From Cacajao melanocephalus (Eukaryota > Chordata > Mammalia > Primates > Pitheciidae), in contig CAUYLG010033097.1 of assembly GCA_963573385.1 (NCBI GenBank), positions 62,001-126,000 of the forward strand: a stretch of DNA of 64,000 nucleotides, written 5' to 3'. Position 1 is the first letter of the stretch; each line of letters starts with the position of its first letter. Made by a program: the position numbers and the translations under genes. This document shows positions 13,813-32,639 of this stretch, piece after piece. The notes beneath the pieces are model-generated. The model did no database searches and was not told the origin of the DNA. It worked only from the letters and a program-made list of their open reading frames with translations.

Positions 13813-14495
13813 AATTTTTAAAAACTTTTATTTTTCCAAAAGTTATTGGGGTACGGGTATTTGGTTACACAAGCAAGTTCTTTAGTGGAGATTTGTGAGA
13901 GCCTGGTACACCCAACACCCAAGCAGTATACCCTGAACTATATTTACTGTCTTTTATCCCTCATGCCCTCCCACTCTTCCCCCCAAGTTCCCAAAGTCCA
14001 TTGTGTCATTCTTATGCCTTTGCATCCTCATAGCTTACCTCCCACCTATCAGTGAGAACATACAATGTTTAGTTTTCCATTCTTGAGTTACTTCACTTAC
14101 AATAATAGTCTGTAATCTCATCCAGGTCATTGAAAATGCTGTTAAATCATTCCTTTTTACGACTGAGTAGTATTCCATTGTGTGTATATATATATATACA
14201 CACACATATATACACAGGATGGAATATATATTTAGATATACACTAGAGTTTATCTACTCATTAACTGATGGGCATTTGGGTTGGTTCCATGATTTTGCTA
14301 CTGTAAATTGTGCTGTTATAAACATGCATGTGCAAATATCTTTTTTGAATAATGACTTCTTTTCTATCCAATAGTGAGATTGCTGGATCAAATGGTAGTT
14401 CTACTTTTAGTTCTTTAAGGAATCTCCACAGTTTTCCATAGTGGGTGTACAAGTTTACATTCTCACCAGCAGTGGAGAAGGGTTCCCTAATTGCC
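13813..14495 (-). mobile_element. L1 LINE 3' end, antisense
   Basis: Reverse-complement L1 3' sequence starts in the 3'UTR ('gttattggggtacgggtat' on the plus strand). It runs back into ORF2, with 'agtagtattccattgtgtg' and 'agattgctggatcaaatggt' as landmarks. The minus-strand frame near 14261-14533 gives the ORF2p-like piece KELKVELPFDPAISLLDRKE. A TA/CA dinucleotide run at 14179-14214 interrupts it. The copy is dead. Confidence 0.92.
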
Positions 14496-15596
14496 GCATC
14501 CTTACAAGTGGAGGGAACAGGTGAGTGAATCAAAGACAGGGTAGGATGGGTCTGAGAATATTACCCCTCCTCCTACCAGGGTGGAAAGCTGGACTAAAGT
14601 CAGATTCTGGAGTTGTTTTCCAAGGTTAACATTAGATGGTTAGGCAATCTGTTAGTAATAGTTCATTATATTTCAGGGGCCATCCAAGGGGCGATATTGT
14701 CACAAGATGAAAACTTACATTTTACACCCCAATCAACAATAAGCATTTATGTTTTAGTACGCCTGCATTTGAGCTACACTTACTTGTGTTTCCTTTTGGG
14801 AAAGAAAAATGAAGAGGAGACCCACACACCTTAGAAAGAATGAATTCAGGATAAATTTCCCTTTTCGACTTGGCTATAGGCTACTATGAAGGAGCAGCTA
14901 TACTTGGGAAGTTGACCTGTGTTTGGGAAGCCTGTCCAGAGCCATAATAGATTTATACCAGATTGAGGATTTCAAGACGTTGAGCCCTCATTGCAAATTT
15001 CCTCTTTTATTTGTTCTAATTGATTAGCAAGCTAGCCTTCAGCCCTGCAGAGTCAGCTTTGCCATACACGCTACAGAAGTACAGGAAGTCATCAGGGACG
15101 TCTAAAGCTTCATCAAATGATAAATTTGCATTCAATAACGATTTTAGTGCAGATTTTTATACTCTTAGAGCTGCTTACCAAAAATCATGGCTAAGGTTGA
15201 GGAGGCCGTAGTCACATGGGGAGAATGCAGCAGGCAGTGCACAGCGGTCCACGTCTGCGTGACAGGAACTGGGTTTTGCTCATTTTCTTGTTATTGTTAT
15301 GAACGATACCTCAGTATTCCCAGATAGGCCATTTAAATGCACTGGAAGTGTAGATGACTTGCAATTATCAAAGGTTTAAGAAGGCCTTTTCCAAATAATA
15401 ATGCCCTTCCTTCCGTCTCTATCAATGTATTATTTCCACCATGTGTTAGGATCACTGCTGGTGCTTAAGTCAATATGGTGACACTCACAGCAAAATCAGC
15501 ACTGTCTTATCCACCTGTGCCCATACATACATGATTAAAATCATTGGTGTTGTTTTGAACAGCTAGGAAATCTGAATTGCAATATGAATCTCAAAT
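14496..15596. other. Unassigned non-coding sequence
   Basis: No recognised repeat or gene. The short frames at 14613-14834 and 15020-15211 have no supporting features. Confidence 0.45.
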
Positions 15597-15750
15597 GCTG
15601 TGCTAGGCACTGTACATCAATTATCCAGAACCCTTTTAATATTCTGTGGGATGTTTAACTAATGAGGAAATTAGGATTAAGAGAGTTTAATAACCTGCCT
15701 ATGGTCATATGGCCAGTGAGTATGAGCTTCAAAACCAGATGGCTACCAAT
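15597..15750 (+). repeat. MIR SINE relic
   Basis: 'tgctaggcactgtacatcaa', 'aactaatgaggaaattagg' and 'taataacctgcctatggtca' follow the sense MIR consensus in order. Confidence 0.85.
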
Positions 15751-15939
15751 CTCATTTTATTTTGCAATACTTTATGATTCTGGAGAAAACATCAAATTCT
15801 TCACATCACCAGTTACATAGGTCAGACATGCTTAATACTGATGAAGGAAGGAGATTTGAATTTTATGACACTTACTATAGTTTGTTAGAAGACAGGTGTT
15901 ATTTAAACATGCCCATTCCATGTCCTCAATGTAAACTAC

Positions 15940-16546
<607 letters not shown>

Positions 16547-16763
16547 TAGCAAGACAACATGGTAGGTTCTCAATCAATATGTGGCATATGAACACTTTCT
16601 GTATAAATGAATAAGTGAAAATAAAAAACTGAAGAAAATAAGATATGAACATCAGCCTGATTAATGATATGATCCATGAAAACAATTTTATGGTTTTAAT
16701 ATCATTTACCACAGTATCTTATTTAGTATATTTAAGCATTAACTAAAGTATAGACTATTACCC

Positions 16764-19320
<2,557 letters not shown>

Positions 19321-19329
19321 GGAAAAATC

Positions 19330-21139
19330 CAGGCTATTATGGAAGTTCAGTAAAGTATTATATATACACATAGGAAAATACACTTATATGTAATATACAT
19401 ATGTATCCAGAGAAAAGATTACATACAGTCACCTAAATCCTGGAAGTCTGGAAAAGACCAGTGAGGGCCTGAGCAGCTGTGAAGAGCCCGATGAGGCTCT
19501 TCTTGTGATGTGCAGGACAGTCCTTGTAGTTTACCGAACTCCACTTTAAAATCTTAAGAGTGTTTGCAAGATAGAAGTAGAAGTTTGTGAGTGTGAGTGT
19601 GCATGGGTTGTACACATAACAGAAAGTTAAGGGGCTGTAGATTTCAACTTGTTCAATATCCTAAATTGTACAGAATATGCAATATACCAAAAAATGTAGC
19701 TTTTTACAAAAGCTACAACAAGGGTCATTCACAGCAAAAAAATATTAATGGATAGGTTATGTTTATAACAGAGCAAATCCAATTTTGTTTTACATGAGGA
19801 TTATCCTCACAAGTATAAAAAGGGTCTCAGTTCTGAAAAAGAAACACAATTTGGGTTTGCCAATATTTTGTTTACTGCCCTAGTGTATCAGGAATGTTTT
19901 TACCAATGATATGTAGATTATACAGATACGGTTGCTTCTTATAAATGGCATGTAATACAGAATGGAGACTGAACAGCCATCACGCCTTACCACAGATTTT
20001 AGGTGGACACTATTTTAACTTTATCATGGATAAAGTAAAAACCAGAAAAGACTTTCTACTCTCCCAGGTGTCTCTCTGCTAATGCAGCTTTAGAGTGATT
20101 CCTCTTGAGATTTTCCTCCTGGTTGCCTAATTGTTCATAACTCTTTAGGGTGACTTACCTAACCTCTGGGTGGCACTCTTTCGTGTATCTGTGAAAACCA
20201 TGGTGTCACCTTATGGCTTGCCCTTGGCAAATGTTTGAAGTTGATCTTTAGTATATTTCCCTTTCTTTTTCTAACTCCTTCGTGACTTGACTTTCTCTTT
20301 GTAACTCTTTGTCGTGCCCCTGTAACTTCACATCACAGCATTATGCTCTTCTTTTCTTGCACCAAATATATACATTCTGCTTTCTGGAGGAAAAACCATG
20401 TCCTATGTATAATTCGATTTGTAACATCTCTAGGATTATTTGCATCTTATACCTTATATTTCATTGTAGAAGGAAATAAATGAGTTTCAGGCATTGCTAT
20501 GTGGATGGAAGGGATGCATTTCTGGAGTTAATGAAAACTGTACAAGACAAGGTCAATCCAGGCAAACACAGTGAACTTAATTCAGGGAAATATTTACACA
20601 GATGATGGAAGAGCTGAAAAGCCAAATAGGGTAGAGTGAGATAACTCAGAAGGATGGAGGGACCACAGGGAGAAGTAATGCACCAGGGACCATCAGCCAG
20701 GCTTACCAGAGGGAAGCTGGAAGCAAAGGCTGACCTGTGCAGGAGGAGCTGAAGCCACAGAGGACAGAGCTGCTTCTGCAAACTGCCTGAGACAAAAAGA
20801 GAGATGGCTCCTCTCTTCCCTCTGCCCTGTACTCTCTTGACAGCGCCTCCCAATGGTCAAACACAGCTGGAAGGAGGCCTGGGAAACAGAGATGGCAGGG
20901 GTCAACCTCTGTCATTACAGGAGAACAGAAGGACACGATCAGATCTGAGTGCCAACATGCCAAGGACCTGCCACGGCCACAGGAACACATGCTTGCTGCT
21001 GATACAGGAGGCACATCTGGGTGGCTCAGGTGAAGGGTGAAGGGTATGAGATCTGAAATGTGCTGTGCATACATCTGGGCAGGATGCTCCTCCCAGGTCT
21101 TGAAGATAATGAAATGCATGAATTCCTTCTCCTTTGTCC
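19330..21139. other. Unassigned non-coding sequence
   Basis: About 1.8 kb without a recognised repeat. Overlapping minus-strand frames at 20497-21204 are short, mutually shifted and without domains. Nothing else can be supported. Confidence 0.4.
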
Positions 21140-21876
21140 CCAGTATCTAACCTATTGCTGAATCCTGTTGACTTTCCCCTCTTCTCACTCTTAAACCAGC
21201 TCACACCTGCTCATTCCTACATCACCAAATAGTCCAAGGCATGGCATCTCCTGCTGGGACCACACGGCCACTCCCAGTTCTCCATCTGCATCTATTCCTG
21301 CCACTTCCTCATTTATCCTTCAACCCAGGGCCAAGAAGGTCTTCTCAAATCGTCACTATGACCATGCTGCCACTTTGTGTAAATCCCTTCTGAGGGTTCA
21401 CTTGGCGTTGGGTGTGACCACAGCTCCGCCCAGGGCTGGCGAGGCCCTGTGTGGTCTGACCCACCATGACCATTGCGCTTCCCCAAGCTCTTTCTGCTCC
21501 AGCACAGTGACCTCTTTCTTTCTTTCTTTTTTTTTTTTTTAGATGTTATCTCTGGGACCAAAACCTGCGGGAGCCACAGTGACCTCTTTCTTAGTGACAT
21601 GGTGAACTTGTCTTGTCTGCCTCTTGCTGTAGGGCCTCTGCTCACCCTGTTCTCTGCCTCTCTGCCTCGAATGCTCTTTCACAGTTGAATTCAACTCATC
21701 ACTCAGACCCTGGCTTAGTCATCACTTCTGCAGAGAAAGCCCTCTTTGACTTCTCTGACTAGGTCACCCCTCTCTCATCTTGATCCTGGAAAGCAGAGAC
21801 CAGATCTCCTCTGTTTGTGTGTGACTCTGCCTCTGTCTCCCTTTGTCTCTTTGTCTGTATGTCTCTCTCTGGCATA
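21140..21876 (+). mobile_element. L2 LINE relic, 3' half
   Basis: Landmarks include 'aaatcccttctgagggttca', 'ttgcgcttccccaagctc', 'gcctcgaatgctctttcac' and 'cagagaaagccctctttgac'. This is the usual L2 order. A 54-bp poly(T)-led insertion at 21521-21574 interrupts it. It is non-coding. Confidence 0.78.
21503..21592 (-). mobile_element. Tiny poly(A)-tailed retroinsertion with 18-bp TSD
   Basis: The direct repeat cacagtgacctctttctt occurs at 21503-21520 and 21575-21592. Between the copies lies a T-rich run (21521-21540), then about 34 unrelated bases. Read on the minus strand, this is a short RNA 3' end followed by an interrupted A tail. The TSD begins A-rich on that strand (aagaaag), as expected for L1 endonuclease. 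The source RNA is not recognised, and no AATAAA is present in the insert. Confidence 0.8.
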
Positions 21877-21881
21877 TAAAG

Positions 21882-22631
21882 TGCTATGGACTGAGTTGTA
21901 CATCCTCAAATGGATATGTTAAAACCCTAACTCCCAAGGCAATGATATTTGGAGATGGGGCCTTTGAGAGGTGATTAGGTTTAAATGAGGTCAGGGAGAG
22001 GGAGGCTTCAAGATGAGATAAGCGCCCTTATAAGAAGAGGCATGACATGGTTTGTCTGTGTCTCCACCCAACTCTCATCTTGAATTGTAGCTCCCGTAAT
22101 TCTCGTGTGTTGTGGGAGGTACTTGGTGGGAGGTAACTGAACCCAGGTCTTCTCATGCTGTTCCTGTGATAGTGAATAAGTCTCATGAGATCTGATGGTT
22201 TTATAAAGGGGAATTCCCCTGAACAAGCTCTCTTGCCTGTCACCATTTAAGATGTGTTTGCTTCCCCTTTCTGCTATGATTGTAAGTTTGCTGAGGGCTA
22301 TCTAGCCCTGCGGAACTGAGTCAATTAAACTTCATTCCCTTATAAATTACTCAGTCTTGGGTATGTCTTTATTTGCAGCGTGAGAACAGACTGATACAAG
22401 GCACCAGAGAGCTTTCTCTCTCCCTGTCTCCCCCTCTCCCCGTTCCCCCTTGCTGAGAGGATACAGCAAGAAGGCAGCCATCTTTAAACTAGGAAGGGAG
22501 CCCTCATCAGGAATCTGACTGGTTGGTACCCTGCCCTAGTGGGCATTCCAACCTCCAGAACAATGAGAAATAAATGTCTGTTTAAGCTGGCCTGTCTGTG
22601 GTATTTTGTTATAGCAGCCAAAGTTAAGACA
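21882..22631 (+). mobile_element. MLT1-type LTR (MaLR), split by THE1
   Basis: The left part (21882-22042) begins tgctatggactgagttgta and has 'gatatttggagatggggcct'. The right part (22399-22631) has 'gagaggatacagcaagaagg', 'acctccagaacaatgagaaa' and a terminus near ttaagaca. Together they match an MLT1A-like LTR. No internal region remains and no clean outer TSD is visible. Confidence 0.9.
22043..22398 (+). mobile_element. THE1-type solo LTR nested in MLT1
   Basis: A 356-bp LTR runs from tgacatggtttgtctgtgtc to ctgataca. The perfect 5-bp TSD aggca lies at 22038-22042 and 22399-22403. MLT1 sequence resumes directly after it. THE1 is therefore younger than this MLT1 copy. Confidence 0.97.
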
Positions 22632-24197
22632 GAAGGCACTCAGTAAATGAAGAATTAAAGAATGAATAACATCAGAAAGGAAATAGGAGCCTAATACCAA
22701 ATGCTCCCCTTGGGATCTCTCTGATCTCTTACCCACTCTCTATGGAATACCTTTTCTCCTCTTTATCCATGATGCAGAGTATGAACCTGTTTCACACCCT
22801 ACCCCCACCACCAAACACGCAGAAGAGTCTCTTGAAGTCAGCATGAATACTTTCATTTCATGGCTGGAAACATTTAGCTTTGTTATCCTTTCTGGCCTGG
22901 TGGGTGCAAGTTTAATCCTGGAGATAGGATCCACTCACAGGAGGTTCTGAAGGACAAACCACAGGAGGTTTTGTCCTTGGGAGAACAAATACACCAGGCA
23001 AATTCCCATTCATTTTCTGCTCCTCTCCATTAGGAAAAGCTGCAGACAAGACGGATACTATGTATTTCTTTCACCTCCACACACTGCCTGTCTTTACTTA
23101 AAATTCTTTCTTTCTGCCCATCCATTCATTGCTAGGTTACAATTTTCTGTAACAATGGGCTGCCATTTAATTTCTCTCCTCTAAGCCTAACTCTTCCTCA
23201 ACCCAAGGACTCACTGCCATGAAGCATTATTTTATAGTGTGGAGAGGCACCTGGCTCTCCCAAATGGACTTTCATTTGCACTGATCAACAAGAATAACAA
23301 AAGCCTTGTGTCAGAGGTACAAGGCAACCACTTTGTCTGAAACCACCCACTCTTCTTTTGTTTTCTTCCACAGCACACTGTGCATTATGTTCCAGGTGCT
23401 CCTCTCTGGGGCTCTGCAGATGTGAAACTTTAAATGCAGGGTATTTAAAAATAATAAGAAATATAGAAAAAAGAAAGCACCCTGAAAATTACAGAGCTTT
23501 GTAGTGAAGCAGCATGTGCCTCCCTAAAGAGCTCTGTTTATCAAGAGTTCAGATGGTTTCTGTACTGCTGATTAGAGCGAGCTGGATGACAGAGGAAGGG
23601 GTCAGAGGGCAGGGAAGTTAAATATCAACATTGGAAAGCACCTGAAAATCAACACTCCTAGACCCTGTCGATTTTCAGAGGAAATACATTAAGCACCGTT
23701 GTTGGGGAGCTCAGGATCACTGACTGCTTAAGGTCCACGCTGTAATGAAGGCCTTAGTGGACATCCGCAGAGTGGGTTTGTGCAAGGGAATTAAAACCAA
23801 TAGAGCTCCCACTACATCCCAGCTCCTAAGTATTAGTACATTTGCTTCTCTCAACCGGTCCCTATAAAAATTCTATAAAATCGTGAAATTGACATTTACT
23901 TCTCCAGTGGAGACTTGGGGGAGAGGGTCCAGCTCTGCTTGGTTTCCCCTTCAAGACAAAGCACTTAACTCCCGAGCTACAGGGACTGAAGGCTCACAGC
24001 AGAGCCATTATGTGGCAGTCTCCTTCAACTGCAAGATGCCTCCCTGCCCAAGGATATGCTTCCTTCTCTCCCCTGGGAATACCTGGTTAGTGATGAGCTG
24101 CACTCGTCCAGTCCCTCTTGCCTCAATTGTGGGCAAGTCTAAAATGCCACCCTAGCTCCAAGGCTCTCTGTGGAGTCATAGAGTCCTCTTAAAACTA
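22632..24197. other. Unassigned non-coding sequence
   Basis: Weak MIR-like patches may exist near 23380-23430 and 23820-23900, but they are too diverged to call. No gene is supported. Confidence 0.4.
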
Positions 24198-25123
24198 CAG
24201 TTGACCCTTGAACAACATTGGTTGGAACTGCATGAGTAAGAGCAGCAGACCAACCTGGTTCAAATTTGATGTAACTAAGTTGTGAGTTGTTTTTCAGTTG
24301 TCACAGATCTCCACATCCACAGTCACATAACCTGAGCATGCCCACATCCACAAAGTGTGCAACTATGGGGGGAAATGAAGCGCTGAGACCCAGGAATGGG
24401 GACTGAATTAAGAAGTAGACATCACATGACAGAATCCAGAATCTAATCAGATGGAACCCTGACATCACACCATGCCAGGGTCCAATCAGATCATGCTTCC
24501 CAGCATCACCTCATTGCAAGATCCAATCAGAGCTCACGTTTCATTACCCTATGCTTATAAAACCTGACCCCAAACTCCAACTCTGGGAGGCAGATTTGAG
24601 TGTTTCTTCCTGTTTCCTTGTCAGCCAACTTGCAATATAAACTCATCTTTTCTCAAAAGTCCATGCCATGGTAGTGGCTTCTATGTACATTGGATAGCAA
24701 ACCCACTGATCACTCGGTAACATGTGGATCCACTTAAGACACAGATTTTCTTCCTTTTCTGCTATCCCAGAGACAGCAGAACTAACCCCTCTTTTCCTCC
24801 CCCATCTCCTTAACCTACTCAATGTGAAGATGATGAGGATGAAGACCTTTATGATGATCCACTTCCACTTAAAGAATAGTGAATCTATTTTTCCCTTCCT
24901 TACTATTTTCTCAGTAACATTTTCTTTTCTCTAGCTAATTCTATTGTTAGAATACACTATATAATACATAAAACAGGAGTTAATCCACTGTTTATGTTAC
25001 TGGTAAGGCTTCTGGTCAATAGTAGGCTATTAATAGTCTTTGGAGAGTCAGAAGTTACACATGGATTTTCAATTGTGCAGGGAGTCAGTGACCTTAACCC
25101 CCACCTTGTTCAAAAGTCAAATG
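24198..25123 (+). mobile_element. MER2-type Tigger DNA transposon, split by an LTR
   Basis: The left terminus cagttgacccttgaacaaca and the right terminus ...ttgttcaaaagtcaaatg form diverged terminal inverted repeats. TA dinucleotides (24196-24197 and 25124-25125) flank them, as expected of TcMar-Tigger elements. The middle carries 'gaagatgatgaggatgaaga' and 'atgatccacttccacttaa', typical of MER2. The copy is non-autonomous. Confidence 0.93.
24233..24722 (+). mobile_element. Solo LTR (ERV-like) nested in the MER2 element
   Basis: 490 bp begins tgagtaag and ends ctcggtaaca. Promoter-like order is visible: two CCAAT motifs (in gtccaatcagatc and gatccaatcagagc), a TATA box in gcttataaaacc (about 24555) and an AATATAAA-like poly(A) signal (about 24635). 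Flanking 4-mers are TGCA and TGTG. Both can derive from TGCG by CpG decay on opposite strands, so a 4-bp TSD of a gammaretrovirus-like element is likely. The family is not assigned. Confidence 0.85.
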
Positions 25124-25265
25124 TATATGGCGTTTCAAGTTCTCCAGTGACCAATCCTGCCTCCCTCACCCCTTTATTGGTTTTGTTCTGAGACCTTCCT
25201 TTCCCCACACAATAACTCTTCTGCGTGCAGGTAGTCATCTCAGACTCTGTCTCCTGGGAACCTAC

Positions 25266-25966
25266 TTTTTATGGGCTGGATTGTGTCACCTCAAAATACA
25301 TATGTTGAAGTCTTAACCCTCAGTACCTCAGAATGTGACTGTATTTAAAAATACGTTCTTCTGAGAGGAGATTACAGTGAGGTCTTTAGGGTGGGCCCTA
25401 ATCCAATATGACTGGTGCCATCTTAAGAGTTGATGAGAACATAGACAAGCACAGAGGAAAGACTGTTGGAAGACATAGGGAGAAGGCCACCATCTGCAGG
25501 CCAAGAACACAGGCCGCAGAAGAGACCAACCAGGGCCAGGTGCAGTGGCTCATGCCTGTAATCCCAGCACTTTGTGAGGCCAAGGCAAACAGATCACCTG
25601 AGGTCAGGAGCTCAAGACCAGACTGGCCAATACGGCAAAACCCTGTCTCTACTAAAAATACAAAAATTAGCTGGGTGTGGTGGCGGGCGCCTGTAGTCCC
25701 AGCTACTTGGGAGACTAAGGCAGGAGAATCACTTGAAACCAGGAGGCAGAGTTGCAGGGAGCCAAGATTGCACCACTGCACTCCAGCCTGGGCAACACAG
25801 CAAGACTCTGTCTCAAAAAAACAACAACAAAGAGAAGAAACCAACCCTAATTGACTCCTTGATCTCAGACTTCCTGACTCCAGAATGGTGAGGAAATTAA
25901 TCTCTGTTGTTTAAGTCATCCAGTCTGTGGTATTTTGTTGTGGCAGCCCAAGCAAACTAATTTACC
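25266..25966 (+). mobile_element. MLT1-type LTR (MaLR), split by an Alu
   Basis: Landmarks are 'acatatgttgaagtcttaac', 'ccctaatccaatatgactgg', 'acagaggaaagactgttgg', then after the Alu 'tgatctcagacttcctgac' and 'gtggtattttgttgtggcag'. This order fits an MLT1D-like LTR, though the subfamily is uncertain. The Alu 25532-25832 interrupts it. Confidence 0.85.
25532..25832 (+). repeat. Alu SINE, sense, nested in an MLT1 LTR
   Basis: A complete sense Alu ends in A7 plus (CAA)n. The TSD is agaagagaccaacc at 25518-25531 and agaagaaaccaacc at 25833-25846, with one difference. Open frames on both strands here are Alu translations, not genes. Confidence 0.98.
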
Positions 25967-25989
25967 ATGAAGGTATCTCTAGCTGCCCA

Positions 25990-26095
25990 TGTCTCTCCAT
26001 TTCACAGATGATAACATGAGAACCAGAGAGGTTCAGTAATCTGCCTAAGATCACAGAGCCAGCAAGGAAAAGACTTGAGAGCTAAAGCTGAACTT
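25990..26095 (+). repeat. MIR SINE relic, 3' half
   Basis: 'tttcacagatgataacatga', 'gaggttcagtaatctgccta' and 'gatcacagagccagcaagg' follow the sense MIR order. Confidence 0.8.
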
Positions 26096-26884
26096 TCTGC
26101 TACGTGAGATGAAATCTAACCTTGATTTTGTTGCCTGATCACCCCCTTGCAGATACCAAGAACTGAATTAATATTCAATATAATTTAATACTTGTCTAGA
26201 ATGATAGTTCCTTCTAATTGGGGTTGGTCAAGAGGAACTAGCCATACATTGCTATTTATTGCTCTATGAATCATTAAAAATAGCATATTCTTCTCATGTC
26301 AAATATTCTTTTAAAATCCAAGGCAAAATACATATGAAAAATAATTATGGGATATGAAATACATAATTATTTATGAAAACTATTATATAACTTAAAACCA
26401 AGCTCAAAAGAGAGATTAAGAAAACCTTAATGCATTTTCTAAAAATAAACAACAACAACAACAACAACAAAAAACAGATAAAATCGTGATCTAATCTCAG
26501 CCAAGGGAAAATTATTGATCTACCTTGGAAGATTTTTATTTCTATTTAATTTTGCAAAATATTATGACTCCTATAACTGTAAACTAGTTTGAGTCTTCAG
26601 AGTTCAAAAATGTCAAACATACTAAATGATTTCTATTATGAGGCTATTTATTAGAATAGAGTCATAATTAAAATAAAACTAAGCTCGTATAGAAGAGTTT
26701 AGAGATCCATCTCTCTAGATTCATTGCCCTCTATGAAGTATGGGCATCTTTGTGTTTAGGGAGCATGAGGTTGAATTTACAGCTGAGACTATGACAGATA
26801 CCCTCCAGGAAGAAAGAACACAACAACCAAACGGATGCTTGCTGTAGTCATTATAAGTTGGGTGGTTGACAATCAATGATTTAG
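26096..26884. other. Unassigned AT-rich non-coding sequence
   Basis: Apart from the (AAC)n run nothing is recognised. Confidence 0.4.
26448..26470 (+). repeat. (AAC)n microsatellite
   Basis: About seven perfect AAC units are followed by an A run. No adjoining Alu body is present. Confidence 0.95.
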
Positions 26885-27065
26885 GATTGGTAGAGCTGGG
26901 AGGGACCAGAGTGTCCCTGGTATACTCCCTTCATTTAAGAGACGAGGGAACTGGGGCCCAGAAAGATTAAACAATGTGTCCACGGTCATATACTCATTAG
27001 TGCTAGAGCCAGGACTGAAACCAATGTCCTCTGGCTGTTGAGGGCTCTTTCCCCCTTGACTTGCT
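26885..27065 (+). repeat. MIR-family SINE relic
   Basis: 'gagctgggagggaccagagt', 'gagacgagggaactggggcc' and 'agagccaggactgaaacc' follow a MIR/MIR3-type consensus in order. Confidence 0.75.
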
Positions 27066-27397
27066 GCCTTGTCTGTCTACAGAAGCTGAGCTTCTATAAT
27101 CTGAGGTAACCAGATTACATGAAATCTAAAAATCATTTTAAAAGAGCCATGCCTTTTATGAATGGCATGCCTCTCCACATGACATGATGGTGCTAATCTG
27201 TGCATTGGGGTTTGTATTCCACGTCACAGGTAAATATTAGTTCTCAGAAGGTAGGATAATCAATATCTTATATAGAACAGAGCAAATCTTGCTCAGCCAT
27301 GGAAGTTAGAGAATAAAAACAAGTCTAATACTTTTACCTATTTGATGAATTGAGTCTTCAGAAAAATGGACATTTACAAACTTATTGCTGAGATACA

Positions 27398-27429
27398 AAC
27401 ACACACACACACATACACACACACACACT
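27398..27429 (+). repeat. (CA)n microsatellite
   Basis: About 15 CA units, with one ATACAC interruption. Confidence 0.97.
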
Positions 27430-27885
27430 CTTTGGTGTTATAAGAACAAGACAGTGACATTTAGTGGAGGAGGGAATGGGTAGTGGTGGTGTTGCCACAG
27501 AGACCAAGTGGCTCACACTTGGGTAGGTAACACCTGGTGATCTTGGAGGCAACTGGACTAGGTAAGAATGATAAAATGGACATTAAGATAACACGGAGAT
27601 ACAAGGCTCAGAAATTCTTGTTTCTGGGCTTTGCTTTGTATGTCCTGTGATATCCATTTGGGAGGCATCCCAACATTCATCTCTTGTTCACTCTGTCACA
27701 GGAAAAGTCAGTGGAAATAAAATCCTGTTGTTCCAAACATATTTCTGACAGCTGTAGAATGAATTAAGGTGATTACTTCGTGGTGTGGGAACGGGATAGG
27801 CAGCACCGCCGGTCAGGTGGCTGGCTAGTAGGGGCTGCAGCTTGGGCAGAATAGTGAAGTATTTGTCATGGATTTGTCTTGATAG

Positions 27886-30536
<2,651 letters not shown>

Positions 30537-30547
30537 CACTTGTATAT

Positions 30548-30940
30548 TCCATGGAATACTATGCAGCCATAAAAAAGGATGAATTCATGTCCTTTGTAGT
30601 GAAATGGATAAAGCTGGAAACCATCATTCTCAGCAAACTGACACAAGACCAGAAAACCAAACACTGCATATTCTCACTCATAAGTGGGTGTTGAACAATG
30701 AGAACACATGGACACAGGGAGGGGAAAATCACACACTGGGGCCTGTCAGGGGGTGGAGGGCTAGAAGAGGGATAACAAGGGGTGGGGGGGATAGGGGACG
30801 GTTAGCATTAGGAGAAATACCTAATGTAGATGATGGGATGATGGATGCAGCAAACCACCATGGCACGTGTATACCTGTGTAACCAACCTGCATGTTCTGC
30901 ACATACACGTACCCCAGAACTTAAAGTATAATTAAAAAAT
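30548..30940 (+). mobile_element. L1 LINE 3' stub with TSD
   Basis: About 390 bp of the end of ORF2 and the 3'UTR run from ccatggaatactatgcagcc to cccagaacttaaagtata and a very short A tail. It resembles the L1PA/L1PB group. A perfect 11-bp TSD, cacttgtatat, lies at 30537-30547 and 30941-30951. The G-rich 3'UTR tract (about 30750-30790) is retained. Confidence 0.96.
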
Positions 30941-31009
30941 CACTTGTATATGGCTATACACAAATCTATACAAAAATATCCCATATAATATCTATGTAAA
31001 TATGCACGT

Positions 31010-31115
31010 ATTATTTCCACTGAAGGGCAGAGAAAAGCCATTTGCTCAAAGTCACTTCTCTAAGTAGTAACTGAGGCTAGAACCCAGGTTCACCCAAATG
31101 CACCCTACCCTTGCT
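31010..31115 (+). repeat. MIR SINE relic, 3' half
   Basis: 'attatttccactgaagggca', 'aagtcacttctctaagtag' and 'gctagaacccaggttcaccc' follow the sense MIR. A 25-bp piece at 31027-31051 recurs inside the LTR at 34265-34289. Confidence 0.75.

Positions 31116-32639
<1,524 letters not shown>

Noticed and set aside
25398..25854. Overlapping 148-codon frames on both strands
   Set aside because: Both are translations of the Alu at 25532-25832 plus its MLT1 flanks.
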